Assembly: GCF_016892705.1 (NCBI RefSeq)
Contig: NZ_JAFEMB010000001.1
Location: 620,001 to 684,000 of the forward strand
Reading direction: 5' to 3'
Source: Microvirga pudoricolor
GTDB taxonomy: Bacteria > Pseudomonadota > Alphaproteobacteria > Rhizobiales > Beijerinckiaceae
Length of the DNA stretch: 64,000 nucleotides
Part shown: positions 1-8,285 of the stretch, piece after piece
Layout: the number at the start of each line of letters is the position of its first letter
Position numbering within the stretch: the first letter of the stretch is position 1
Translations under genes and position numbers: made by a program
The notes under the pieces: generated by a model
Told to the model about the DNA's origin: nothing
Seen by the model: only the letters and a program-made list of their open reading frames with translations
The model's database searches: none

Positions 1-124
1 CGCCGGGATCAGATTCCACTTGATCCGGCCCACAAAGCGCGACACGAATATAATAACATTCGCAATTCCAACCACCGACGGTCCTCGTGCCTGCATCTCG
101 ACTTCCCGGCGGGAGCTATCCCCG

Positions 125-1993
125 TTGACGCGTCACGGTCAAGCCGGCCCATCGCACCCACGCGTCCTCCCGGGCGAGCTCGGCTTCCTCGCGGCTCACG
201 GCGTCCCGCCCCGCCTGCTCCGGGCCGTGATGGCGCAGGCCGCGCTGGCGAACGTCTCGCCGGATCAGGTGCTCCTGGCCAACGGGCATGTCGAGCCGGA
301 CGTCTTCTACCGCGCCCTGGCCCGCGATCTTCGCCTCCCCTTCCTGATTGATCCTCGCCTCTCGGGGGCAACGGTCGCGACGGAGGCCGTCGGGCTCGGT
401 CTGGCGCCGCTTGCCGGAGGTGGGTTCGTCGTGGCCCCGCGCGGGCGGCAGATCGATGTGCTCCGGCGCCTGCGGCCGTCCGGCGCAGGGCTCGCGCTCA
501 CCACCCCGGATCGTTTCGCGAAGGCGACCCTTCGCGCAAAGGGCGCGGTCCTGGCCTATCGGGCCGCCAACGACCTGCCCGACCGAGCGCCCTCGCATTC
601 GTCGCGGGACGGCAGCTCGTCCTGGCAGATCGGCGCCCTCGCGGGCCTGAGCTTCGGCGCGTCCTTTTCCGTCGTGGGCGAGACGGGCCTGGGGCTCGGG
701 ATCCTGGCGGGCCTGTCCGGGAGCCTGTTCTTCTCCGCCGTCTGCCTGCGCCTCGCGACACTTCTCCTGGCCAGCCGGGTCGAGCCCGACGGACGGGCCT
801 TCGTGGATGAAGGGCGGCTGCCGGTCTACACGGTGATCGTGGCGCTCTATCGCGAGCGGACGATCCTGCCTCAGCTCGTGGCCGCCCTGGCGGCTTTGCG
901 TTATCCGGCCGCCAAGCTCGACATCAAACTCGTCCTGGAGGCCGACGACCCGGACACGCTCGCCGCCCTGGAGGCCATGCGCCTGCCCGGTTTCGTCAGC
1001 ATTCTCGTGGCGCCGCCGGGCGCGCCCCGGACCAAGCCCCGCGCGCTCAATCTGGCCCTGCCTTTCGCGTGGGGCGACCTGGTGGTGCTCTACGACGCCG
1101 AGGACGTACCGGACCCGAACCAGCTCCGGCTCGCCGCCAGCCTCTTTGCCCGGTCCCCACCCGAGGTCGCCTGCCTGCAGGCGAGGCTCAGCATCGACAA
1201 TACGGGGGATTCGGCCCTCACCCGACTTTTCACCATCGAATACGCGTCCCTGTTCGACGTCATCAATCCGGGACTGATCGGGATCGGAGCGCCGGTCCTC
1301 CTCGGCGGGACGTCGAATCACTTTCGCATGGAAGCCCTGCGGGCCATCGGAGGTTGGGACGCCTGGAACGTGACGGAGGACGCGGATCTCGGCATCCGTC
1401 TCGCGCGGCTGGGCTACCGGGTCGGGGATCTGCCCTCCCAGACCCTCGAAGAGGCACCGGCCAGGCTCGGCGAATGGATGCGACAGCGAACCCGATGGAT
1501 GAAGGGCTTCATGCAAACCTGCATCTGCCATTCCCGCCATCCCGGACACGCGCTGCGGGAACTGGGCTTCTGGCGCTTCGCCGGCGCGGTGCTGGTCACG
1601 GCCGGCACGGTCGCCAGTGCCCTCGGCTATCCGATCTTCACGGCCCTGTGCCTCTATGCTTGGAACGCTCCCACCCCGGAAGGCGCGCTCACCCTCTGGC
1701 AGCTTCTGAGCCTGGAACTGTTCGTCCTCGGCCTGATCGGGATGCTGGCTCCGGCGCTCCTGGGGATCAAGCGCCGCAGGCTGCTGCGGCTCCTGCCCTG
1801 GGTGCCGCTTCTGCCGCTCTATTACGGCCTCGTCAGCGTGGCGGCGTGGCGGGCGCTCTTCGAGCTGGTGCTGTCGCCGTTCCACTGGCACAAGACCAGC
1901 CACGGCCATGCCCGCACCTCACGGACCGGACGGCTTCAGAAGCACCAGGCGAGGGCCGACACCACCATGTCGTTGAAGACGACGGGACCCTGA
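125..1993 (+). CDS. membrane glycosyltransferase, family 2, with N-terminal MshEN-like domain
   Basis: Processive-type GT2 enzyme that probably polymerises or transfers sugar from a nucleotide sugar at the inner membrane. A helical domain of about 80 residues resembling the MshEN/GspE-N fold comes first, then two hydrophobic segments near residues 175-215, then the GT-A domain starting at YTVIVALYRE. The second acidic motif sits at LYDAED, the base region at NVTEDADLG and the acceptor-binding motif at QRTRW. Several membrane helices follow in the last 130 residues. I place the start at a TTG (125) with a GGGAG box nine bases before it and a TATAAT hexamer at 49-54. The frame stays open to the left edge, so an upstream start cannot be excluded. 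Such fusions occur in exopolysaccharide loci (XagB-like), but no other polysaccharide gene is seen here, so the product is unknown. Confidence 0.85.
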   Translation: MTRHGQAGPSHPRVLPGELGFLAAHGVPPRLLRAVMAQAALANVSPDQVLLANGHVEPDVFYRALARDLRLPFLIDPRLSGATVATEAVGLGLAPLAGGGFVVAPRGRQIDVLRRLRPSGAGLALTTPDRFAKATLRAKGAVLAYRAANDLPDRAPSHSSRDGSSSWQIGALAGLSFGASFSVVGETGLGLGILAGLSGSLFFSAVCLRLATLLLASRVEPDGRAFVDEGRLPVYTVIVALYRERTILPQLVAALAALRYPAAKLDIKLVLEADDPDTLAALEAMRLPGFVSILVAPPGAPRTKPRALNLALPFAWGDLVVLYDAEDVPDPNQLRLAASLFARSPPEVACLQARLSIDNTGDSALTRLFTIEYASLFDVINPGLIGIGAPVLLGGTSNHFRMEALRAIGGWDAWNVTEDADLGIRLARLGYRVGDLPSQTLEEAPARLGEWMRQRTRWMKGFMQTCICHSRHPGHALRELGFWRFAGAVLVTAGTVASALGYPIFTALCLYAWNAPTPEGALTLWQLLSLELFVLGLIGMLAPALLGIKRRRLLRLLPWVPLLPLYYGLVSVAAWRALFELVLSPFHWHKTSHGHARTSRTGRLQKHQARADTTMSLKTTGP

Positions 1994-2118
1994 GCCGCCC
2001 ACAGCAGCAACCCCGACGCCACCACGCACAGAACCGCGCCGCCGATGAGAAGGCGCGCGGTTAGGCCGGTCCTTTCGGATCCGGTCTCGGGCAGGGTCAT
2101 ATCCAGGTCCTGCTTCAT
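1936..2118 (-). CDS. small single-pass membrane protein, 60 aa
   Basis: Sixty-residue protein with a hydrophilic N-terminus, a helix of about 20 hydrophobic residues (LLIGGAVLCVVASGLLLWAA) and a short tail ending in ALAWCF. A GAGGTG box lies about ten bases before the ATG, which supports real translation. It overlaps the last 58 bases of the convergent glycosyltransferase gene. No family is recognised. It may be an accessory membrane peptide, but nothing beyond topology can be read from the sequence. Confidence 0.6.
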   Translation of the reverse strand: MKQDLDMTLPETGSERTGLTARLLIGGAVLCVVASGLLLWAAQGPVVFNDMVVSALAWCF

Positions 2119-2356
2119 GACGTTGCGTCCACCTCTCGCCCGATACCGCCGGCTGGGACGGATAGGGTCCACGAAAACGCGCCAGGACGCAAATTGTGTC
2201 CACATCATGGGTGGGCCATTCCCTCACCGCATATCGCGGCTCCCGACTTAGCGCTTCGGCCTCAGGCGCGGTCGGCCTAAAGCCATGCCTCCATCGCACT
2301 TCCCCGGCCGTTCGGCCGCAGGATCCATCCCGCCCAACGCCCCAGCCCGCGAGTCC

Positions 2357-2776
2357 ATGCCCCCGATCCACCCACGCCTTCTTCGCGCACGTCTGTGTCA
2401 CACGCTCCTGTTCGTCCTGGCCGCCGGCCTCGGCTCGTCCGCGCAAGCGGCCGGCAGCGCCGAGAAGGGGCTGATGCGGCTCGAGCCCAAGACCCGGATG
2501 ATGCAGGTCTGCGACATCCGCATGGCGCGGGACATGCGCGGCAACAGGGATTACCCGGGCGTCGACCGCGTCATGGTCGATGCGGTGACGCGCCCGGCCA
2601 TCGCGGACGATTCGGTGAGCGGGGACGGGGGCGCATTTCGGTCCAAGGGCCGGTGGTTCCGCTTCAGCTTCGCCTGCGAACTCGCCCCGGACCATCTCAA
2701 GGCGCTGGCGCTCACCTTCGAGATCGGCGACGAGATCCCTGAGGAGGAATGGGAGCGCTTCGGCCTATGGCGCTGA
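2357..2776 (+). CDS. DUF930 domain-containing exported protein
   Basis: About 139 residues: a signal peptide (basic start, LLFVLAAGLGSSAQA cleavage region) followed by a compact domain matching the DUF930 pattern known from Rhizobiales. Seen features are the opening LMRLEPKTRMMQVCDIRMA, a second cysteine in FSFACEL and an acidic end. The two cysteines may form a periplasmic disulfide. The start at 2357 puts the basic and hydrophobic segments in signal-peptide register; a start at 2285 would add 24 proline-rich residues. Function is unknown. It stands alone between a glycosyltransferase and a YihY protein. Confidence 0.75.
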   Translation: MPPIHPRLLRARLCHTLLFVLAAGLGSSAQAAGSAEKGLMRLEPKTRMMQVCDIRMARDMRGNRDYPGVDRVMVDAVTRPAIADDSVSGDGGAFRSKGRWFRFSFACELAPDHLKALALTFEIGDEIPEEEWERFGLWR

Positions 2777-2895
2777 GCGTCCATGGATCCACAGGCCCGG
2801 CGCGCATCGCCGGAACTACCGCACACGGCCAGGGTTAGACGAGGACCATTCGTCTGATGCACCCCCTGCGGGCCCTGTGAGAGGTAGTTGAGGTC

Positions 2896-4095
2896 ATGAC
2901 CGCCCAGATCGGAAAACCGGAGCCCCGCGAATCGGCCACCGCCATGGCCTCGACCGCGTGGGCCCTGCTCGCGGGATGGGTGCTCGTGCGCCTCGTCACC
3001 TCCGGCGGACGCCCGCGCCCGCCCCTCGCCGAGCGTCGCCTGGCCGAGCGTCGCCGGGCCGAACGCCGCGTCCATGCGGAGCCTGGTGCACCCCCGCGCC
3101 CCGACGACAACCACGCCGATCCCGATGCGGCCCTGGCCGATCCGGCAGCAGCGGATCGGGGCCGCCATGCCGAGAGCCCGACCGAGATCCCCGCGCGGGG
3201 CTGGAAGGACATCGCCTACCGGGTCTATGAGGAGTTCAACCAGGACCACGTGACGTCCGTGGCGGCCGGCGTGACCTTCTATGCCCTGCTCGCCATCTTC
3301 CCGGCCATCGGCGCGCTCGTGTCAATCTATGGGCTCTTCGCCGATCCGGTCACGATTCAGGACCATCTCAACACCATGGCGGGGTTCCTGCCGGGCGGCG
3401 CCATGGAGATCATCGGCGAGCAGGTGCAGCGGATCGCCAGCGCTGGCAGCGGCAGCCTCGGCTTCGCCTTCCTGTTCGGCCTCGGCGTGTCCCTCTGGAG
3501 CGCCAATGCCGGCATGAAGGCGATCTTCGAGGCTCTCAACATCGTCTACGACGAGGAGGACAAGCGCAGCTTCATCGTGCTGAACGCCGTGAGCCTCGCC
3601 TTCACGTTCGGGGCGATCCTGTTCCTGCTCTTCGCGCTCGGGGCCGTGGTGGTGGTGCCCATCGCCCTCGACTTCGTCGGCCTGGGCAACGCGACCGAGT
3701 GGATCGTGAGGCTGGCCCGCTGGCCCATCCTGCTTCTCGGAATCGTGTTCGCGCTCGCGCTGGTCTACCGCTACGGCCCCAGCCGCGACCAACCGCAATG
3801 GCGCTGGATCACGCCTGGCAGCGTGCTGGCCGCCGTGCTCTGGGTTGTCGTCTCGATGCTGTTCTCCTGGTACGTCTCCAGCTTCGGCTCCTACAACGAG
3901 ACCTACGGCTCGCTCGGCGCCGCGATCGGCTTCATGACCTGGATCTGGATCTCGACGATCATCATCCTGCTCGGCGCCGAGATCAACGCCGAGATGGAGC
4001 ACCAGACGGCTCAGGACACGACGGAAGGCCACCGCCAGCCCCTGGGACACCGGGGCGCCACGATGGCCGACACCGTGGGAGAGGCGAAGGGGTGA
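2896..4095 (+). CDS. YihY/BrkB family integral membrane protein
   Basis: Member of the YihY/virulence factor BrkB family (once misnamed ribonuclease BN). The family domain begins near residue 100 with GWKDIAYRVYEEFNQD and includes the family signature AAGVTFYALLAIFPAIGALVS. Six or so membrane helices follow, with the conserved segment SLWSANAGMKAIFEALNIVYDE and the final helices near SFGSYNETYGSLGAAIGFM. The first 100 residues are unusual: one short hydrophobic stretch, then an Arg/Ala/Pro-rich linker (RRLAERRRAERR), probably disordered. Transport substrates of this family are not established. The gene is monocistronic. Confidence 0.88.
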   Translation: MTAQIGKPEPRESATAMASTAWALLAGWVLVRLVTSGGRPRPPLAERRLAERRRAERRVHAEPGAPPRPDDNHADPDAALADPAAADRGRHAESPTEIPARGWKDIAYRVYEEFNQDHVTSVAAGVTFYALLAIFPAIGALVSIYGLFADPVTIQDHLNTMAGFLPGGAMEIIGEQVQRIASAGSGSLGFAFLFGLGVSLWSANAGMKAIFEALNIVYDEEDKRSFIVLNAVSLAFTFGAILFLLFALGAVVVVPIALDFVGLGNATEWIVRLARWPILLLGIVFALALVYRYGPSRDQPQWRWITPGSVLAAVLWVVVSMLFSWYVSSFGSYNETYGSLGAAIGFMTWIWISTIIILLGAEINAEMEHQTAQDTTEGHRQPLGHRGATMADTVGEAKG

Positions 4096-4203
4096 CCCGA
4101 AGAGGTCGCTCCCCGGAAGGCAACGCTTTGGGACGGCTTGGACGAGGGTGAACCGCCCATCGGCCGCCTCGCGTCAGGGTGCGTGGCGTGAGGCTTCTCC
4201 CCT

Positions 4204-4311
4204 GGGGTGCCTTGCGTGCGATGCCTCACGTCGGGATATTTTGCCTGGGATGCCTTGAGTCGGACGCCTTGATTGGGATGCCCTGCATCGGGATGCCTGG
4301 AGATCGACGCC
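4204..4311. repeat. degenerate ~15-nt tandem repeats
   Basis: Variants of GGGATGCCTTGAGTC recur in tandem (for example GGGATGCCCTGCATC and GGACGCCTTGATT), spaced 13-16 bases. Copies are too diverged to date. No gene contains them. Confidence 0.5.
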
Positions 4312-4562
4312 GTGCAATCGGTCTCGTGGCGATCGTCCTCGAAACGATAAGACATCTGACGATCATTCTCTTGGGGATCAGGCATCTGGCGACAAGCTGT
4401 CGGAGATCAGGCTTTCGGTGATCCAGGGAGCGAGCGGATTTGCCCGGCGACGGTCTGGAGCCTCATCGACAGTTCGAGAGCGACGACCCAATCGCGATAG
4501 GTGGCTGAAGTGCCCTCAGTTGGATCATGCGCTGGACGCTTCGATCTTTCAAACGGAAAGAA

Positions 4563-4585
4563 GCTCGGCAGCGAAACTGCCGGGC
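4563..4585 (-). terminator. probable terminator of the cadherin-like RTX gene
   Basis: On the minus strand GCCCGGCAG pairs with CTGCCGAGC around a five-base loop, with one G-T pair, and a pyrimidine-rich tail TTCTTTCC follows. It lies 31 bases past the stop codon. Confidence 0.6.
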
Positions 4586-4615
4586 TCCAAAGGTGATCAA
4601 GAGGTTTGCAGTCCC

Positions 4616-7600
4616 TCAGATGATGAAGAACTCTTTGTGCGTGAAGTTGTGCGCGATCGTGTTCTTGCCCTTCTTGATGGGATCGATGGTCGCGATCTGA
4701 ACCGCGGCCTTCCCGCCCATGCCGTCGGCATCGTACCAGAGCTTGCCGTCAGCATTATTGAAGATCAGTTTGTGGTCGGCCGAGGTGCCTTCCTTGACGC
4801 CCTTCACAGTGACCTGCGCGAAGAACTTCTCCGCCAGCTTCTTCGGCGAGGTTTCCGTTCCCTTCTTGGTCGCCTTGAAGAGAGACTTGGCGGCCTTGCC
4901 CGTGAACAGCGCGTTGTCGATCCAGATCTGGTCCTTCGAGACGTTATAGTCCTTGATCTTATCGACGTTGTTCTTGGCGAACTTGGTGCTGAACACGAAC
5001 GTGTCCTTGCCCTGAGGCCCCTTCGCCACGCCGGTGTCGCCCGTCAAGGTGTCCTTGCCGGCCCCGCCCCAGAGGGTGTCGTTGCCCAGGCCACCGGCGA
5101 TTTTGTCGGCAAGAGCGCCGCCCTTGATCACGTCGTTGTCCTGGGACCCGGCGGTGATCTCCGGGTTCACGTCCGAGACCTTGATCTCCATAACCTTCTG
5201 GAAGGTCAGGCCACCCGCGTCGGTCACCTTCACAGTCACCTTGTGCATCGCAGCCTGCTCGAAATCGAGCTTGATGCCGTTGGTGACCTTGATCTGCTTG
5301 GTGACGTTGTCGATCGAGAAGCGACCGCCGGCGTTGTCGAGGAGTTCGAAGTTGAACGCCCCCCCATTGACATCCACCGCCGCCAGGTTCCCCACCACGG
5401 CCCCATTCGCGGAGAGCTCGGCGATCGTCGAGTTGCTCAGCGTGATGTCGGTCGGGGCGGAGTTGACGATCACATTTTCATTTACGTCAGCGACGTTGAT
5501 GGTGAAGGCCTGCGACGATGTGCTGTAAGCGCCGCTGCTGTCCTTTGCCTTCACATAAACCGTGAAGAACTTAGCGCCAGCAGGCAAGGCTTCATAATCC
5601 AGAACCTTGCCGGGAGCGAGCTTGAGCTGGTTACCCTCGATGATGAACATGTCGTTGGCATCGCCACCACCGGCCTCGGTCGTGTCGAACTCGTAGGTCA
5701 TGCCCACCGTCGTCTCATTGTCGGTCGCAGAAAGCGTACCGGCGAACGCGACATTCTCGTTCACTGTGACGACGGTGCCGTTGTTCAGCTTTGGCGTCGA
5801 CGGCGGAGTGTTCACCGGGAGTACGGCGATTGTCTTCGTGATAGGGTCGGATCTCAATGTACCATCGACCGCGACGATCTTGAGCGTCTTGTTGCCAACA
5901 TCGCCTGCAACCGCATCACGCTTGGCCGTAATCTGGCCAGACGTTTCATTGATGGTGAACAAGCCGCTGTCATCCGTGTCCGAGTACGTCACGTTGTCAG
6001 AAAGAAGGAACTTATAGCCGTTGTTCATGTACGCGGGCGTCGTATCGGGATCGACCGCTGTTGCTTTCACGATCGAATTGCCCGTCCGCGTGAGGCCCAC
6101 TTGGACGACTGCAACCTCTCCAAAGTTGATGCCAGTAGCCTTCTCATTCACGTCAGCGACGTTGATGGTGAAGGCCTGAGACGATATGCTGTAGGCTCCG
6201 TTGCCGTCTCTGGCCTTCACATAGACGGTGAAGTATTTTGCCCCGACACCAAGTGCTTCGTAGTTGAGAACTTTTCCAGGCGCTAGCTTGAGCTGGTTAC
6301 CGTCGATGATGAACATGTCATTGGCATCGCCACCACCCGCTTGGGTCGTGTCGAACTCATAGGTCATGCCTACCGTTGTTTCATTATCGGTCGCCGAAAG
6401 CGTACCGGAGAATGAGACGCCCTCGTTAACCGTCACAGCTATGCCGTTATCGAGCTTTGGCGTTGAGGGAGGAGTATTCGAGGTTCCGGCTGCGAAGATG
6501 GTGACCGCGTGATCGACGGCGGAGGATCGCAAAGCTGTATCTGAATCGTCGACGGCCACGACCTTGAAGGTCTTGTTGCCAACGTCCGTGGCGACGACAT
6601 CCCTGGTTACGATGATCTGGCCCTGAGCATTGAAGGCGAAAAGGCCATCGTAAGCCGTATCGACCAAGCTCCCGTCAGTCAGCTGGAACTTCAACACGTT
6701 TCCAGAGTAGGCAGGCGTCGTGTCAGGGTCGGTTATAGTCGTAGCAACAACAACCGCGTTCGCGCGTGTTGTCCCGGCAGTGATGGTGTTGTTGCTGCCG
6801 ATTGCTACTGTTGCCTTCTCGTTGACGTCCGTGAGCGTGAAGGTGAAATTCTGAGTGGCTGAAAGTGCACCTGTCCCGTTGGCGAGGTCCTTGACCGTTA
6901 CGGCTAGCGTAAACGTCCTTGTGCCCTCGAAATTGAGCACAGCACCATCCTTGACAGAAATCTCGCCGGAGACGGCATCGATTTCAAAATTGGAGTTTGA
7001 AGCAATAAAGTACCTGAGATCCGAAGCTGGGCCGTCATCGTCAGCCGTAACCTTACCTACGATCTGCCCTGCACCCTTGTTCTCCTCAAGCGATACTGCC
7101 GTGCCTCCAGTCGTTAGACGAATGTTATCAGGCTCTTCATTTCCGGCTACATCTTTGACCGTGATGGTGAAGGTTTTGTCGACTTCTTTACCGCTGGTAT
7201 CGGTCACCCTAACTGTGAGCTGGCGATCTGTTGTCGTCGTAACCTGTAGCGCCGCAGGATTGTTGACCTGGATCTCATAAACACCTGTCGCGGGATTAGC
7301 GAAGACTTTGAAGGCGTTATCGGCATTTCCAGATACGATAGAGAATTTTGTCTGGCTTACGTCGCCATTGTCAGCAACGTCCTCGTCATCGAAGATCTTG
7401 ATGACCGCGACTTTATCGCTGACGCTAGCATTCTCATTGATCTGTATTTTTTCGAACGGTGTGCCGTTCCCCGGATCAATGTTTGTGGTCCCGTCAGCCC
7501 TGAAGATGTTAAGCGTCGGATCCTCTGCCACGTCCGTGATATTGATGGTAAAATACGCTACGTAATCGTGCCCACCAACCGTCTGAGTGAAATAGACCTG

Positions 7601-7942
7601 ATTGGCAAATTCGTATTTATTATCTTCAACATTCGAGTACTCTGCTCCACCTAAATTTGTTGTTAGGTAAAACTCGTATGTAGCTCCTACCTGAACTTTC
7701 TCAATCTTATACTTACCCTCGACTGTAGGGCCGCGATTACCCTTATCATCGCCTACGTTATTGTCTCCATAGTACGGCACGAGATTGATGGCAGACAGGT
7801 CGGCAGTAGCGGGGAAACCATATATCTTCGCAAGGCGAACATTTGCCTCAGTGTTCTCCGGCACATCGACTCTGCGCGGATCCCCTGAAGACACCACATA
7901 TGACGAGTTAATCTGTTCCAGATTAAGGTTATAAAGGCCCAT
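4616..7942 (-). CDS. cadherin-repeat RTX protein, type I secreted (RTX1)
   Basis: A 1108-residue secreted or surface protein. Residues about 130-920 are a string of cadherin-like domains, visible from repeated ITDVAED, ADVNEK and SDVNPE calcium ligands and FTI.V strand ends. A short RTX block follows (DNDVIKGG to GNDTLWGGAGKDTLTG). The last ~130 residues form a C-terminal module with WYDADG and an end in EFFII, typical of an uncleaved type I secretion signal. No N-terminal signal peptide is present. Two adjacent 222-residue units are clear duplicates. Base composition is visibly lower in GC than the flanks. Adhesion is the usual role of such architecture, but the ligand is unknown and no exporter is encoded nearby. 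Confidence 0.9.
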   Translation of the reverse strand: MGLYNLNLEQINSSYVVSSGDPRRVDVPENTEANVRLAKIYGFPATADLSAINLVPYYGDNNVGDDKGNRGPTVEGKYKIEKVQVGATYEFYLTTNLGGAEYSNVEDNKYEFANQVYFTQTVGGHDYVAYFTINITDVAEDPTLNIFRADGTTNIDPGNGTPFEKIQINENASVSDKVAVIKIFDDEDVADNGDVSQTKFSIVSGNADNAFKVFANPATGVYEIQVNNPAALQVTTTTDRQLTVRVTDTSGKEVDKTFTITVKDVAGNEEPDNIRLTTGGTAVSLEENKGAGQIVGKVTADDDGPASDLRYFIASNSNFEIDAVSGEISVKDGAVLNFEGTRTFTLAVTVKDLANGTGALSATQNFTFTLTDVNEKATVAIGSNNTITAGTTRANAVVVATTITDPDTTPAYSGNVLKFQLTDGSLVDTAYDGLFAFNAQGQIIVTRDVVATDVGNKTFKVVAVDDSDTALRSSAVDHAVTIFAAGTSNTPPSTPKLDNGIAVTVNEGVSFSGTLSATDNETTVGMTYEFDTTQAGGGDANDMFIIDGNQLKLAPGKVLNYEALGVGAKYFTVYVKARDGNGAYSISSQAFTINVADVNEKATGINFGEVAVVQVGLTRTGNSIVKATAVDPDTTPAYMNNGYKFLLSDNVTYSDTDDSGLFTINETSGQITAKRDAVAGDVGNKTLKIVAVDGTLRSDPITKTIAVLPVNTPPSTPKLNNGTVVTVNENVAFAGTLSATDNETTVGMTYEFDTTEAGGGDANDMFIIEGNQLKLAPGKVLDYEALPAGAKFFTVYVKAKDSSGAYSTSSQAFTINVADVNENVIVNSAPTDITLSNSTIAELSANGAVVGNLAAVDVNGGAFNFELLDNAGGRFSIDNVTKQIKVTNGIKLDFEQAAMHKVTVKVTDAGGLTFQKVMEIKVSDVNPEITAGSQDNDVIKGGALADKIAGGLGNDTLWGGAGKDTLTGDTGVAKGPQGKDTFVFSTKFAKNNVDKIKDYNVSKDQIWIDNALFTGKAAKSLFKATKKGTETSPKKLAEKFFAQVTVKGVKEGTSADHKLIFNNADGKLWYDADGMGGKAAVQIATIDPIKKGKNTIAHNFTHKEFFII
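5490..6820 (-). repeat. internal tandem duplication of 666 bp in RTX1
   Basis: Two copies, roughly 6155-6820 and 5490-6150. Both contain NTPPSTPKL, ATDNETTVGMTYEFDTT, GGGDANDMFII and NQLKLAPGKVL. The anchor codon for N in NTPPS falls at 6478 and 5812, exactly 666 bases apart. Copies differ mostly by substitutions, so the duplication is not recent. Confidence 0.85.
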
Positions 7943-8285
7943 GAAAAATCTCTATTTCTTGAGTGAAGAAAGGGAAAATCGGTCGAAACTGCCCCTAAGG
8001 ACGCAAACATATCTGTAACATAAATGTAATGCAATATCCTTTCGTATTCACTGATTGTGCAGCTTTGCATTTGAGCAGCATGGATTTCCCCGCTGTGGCA
8101 AAGCCGTCACGACCTGCTTGCGTTCGCGAATGCCGCACAGGCTAACGCCTGCTGACATGCAAGTTCCAACAGGCAATTCTTTGATGGCGAGCGGGACACC
8201 TCTGAGCCGGCCCGCACACTGACCTTATTATCGGTGAGCGATCTGACGCAGCCACCGTGTTCAAGCACGGTGGCTGCGGGACCGA
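7943..8285. other. intergenic region between RTX1 and RTX2
   Basis: A 343-bp AT-richer spacer. It holds the RTX2 3' hairpin (8247-8278) and must hold the RTX1 promoter. No convincing -35/-10 pair and no coding frame were found. The RTX1 start has only a weak AGAG box. Confidence 0.5.
8247..8278 (-). terminator. perfect 13-bp hairpin after RTX2
   Basis: CGCAGCCACCGTG and its exact complement flank a six-base loop, starting eight bases past the RTX2 stop codon. There is no T-run, so it may be a stabilising 3' end or a Rho-type site rather than an intrinsic terminator. Confidence 0.55.

Larger units (their letters stand above)
4096..4615. other. intergenic region, 520 bp
   Basis: Lies between two genes transcribed towards each other. 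It holds a stretch of imperfect short tandem repeats (4204-4311) and a probable terminator for the minus-strand RTX gene (4563-4585). Frames open across it have no ribosome binding site or recognisable product. Confidence 0.6.

Noticed and set aside
116-1909. Long minus-strand open frame opposite the glycosyltransferase
   Set aside because: Charged, low-complexity peptide (many Q, R, E, G) without domains; it is the mirror of a high-GC gene. The plus-strand product has clear GT2 motifs.
4418-6286. 622-codon plus-strand frame opposite RTX1
   Set aside because: Repetitive V/D/L/R peptide produced by reading cadherin and RTX repeats in reverse. No ribosome site or family.
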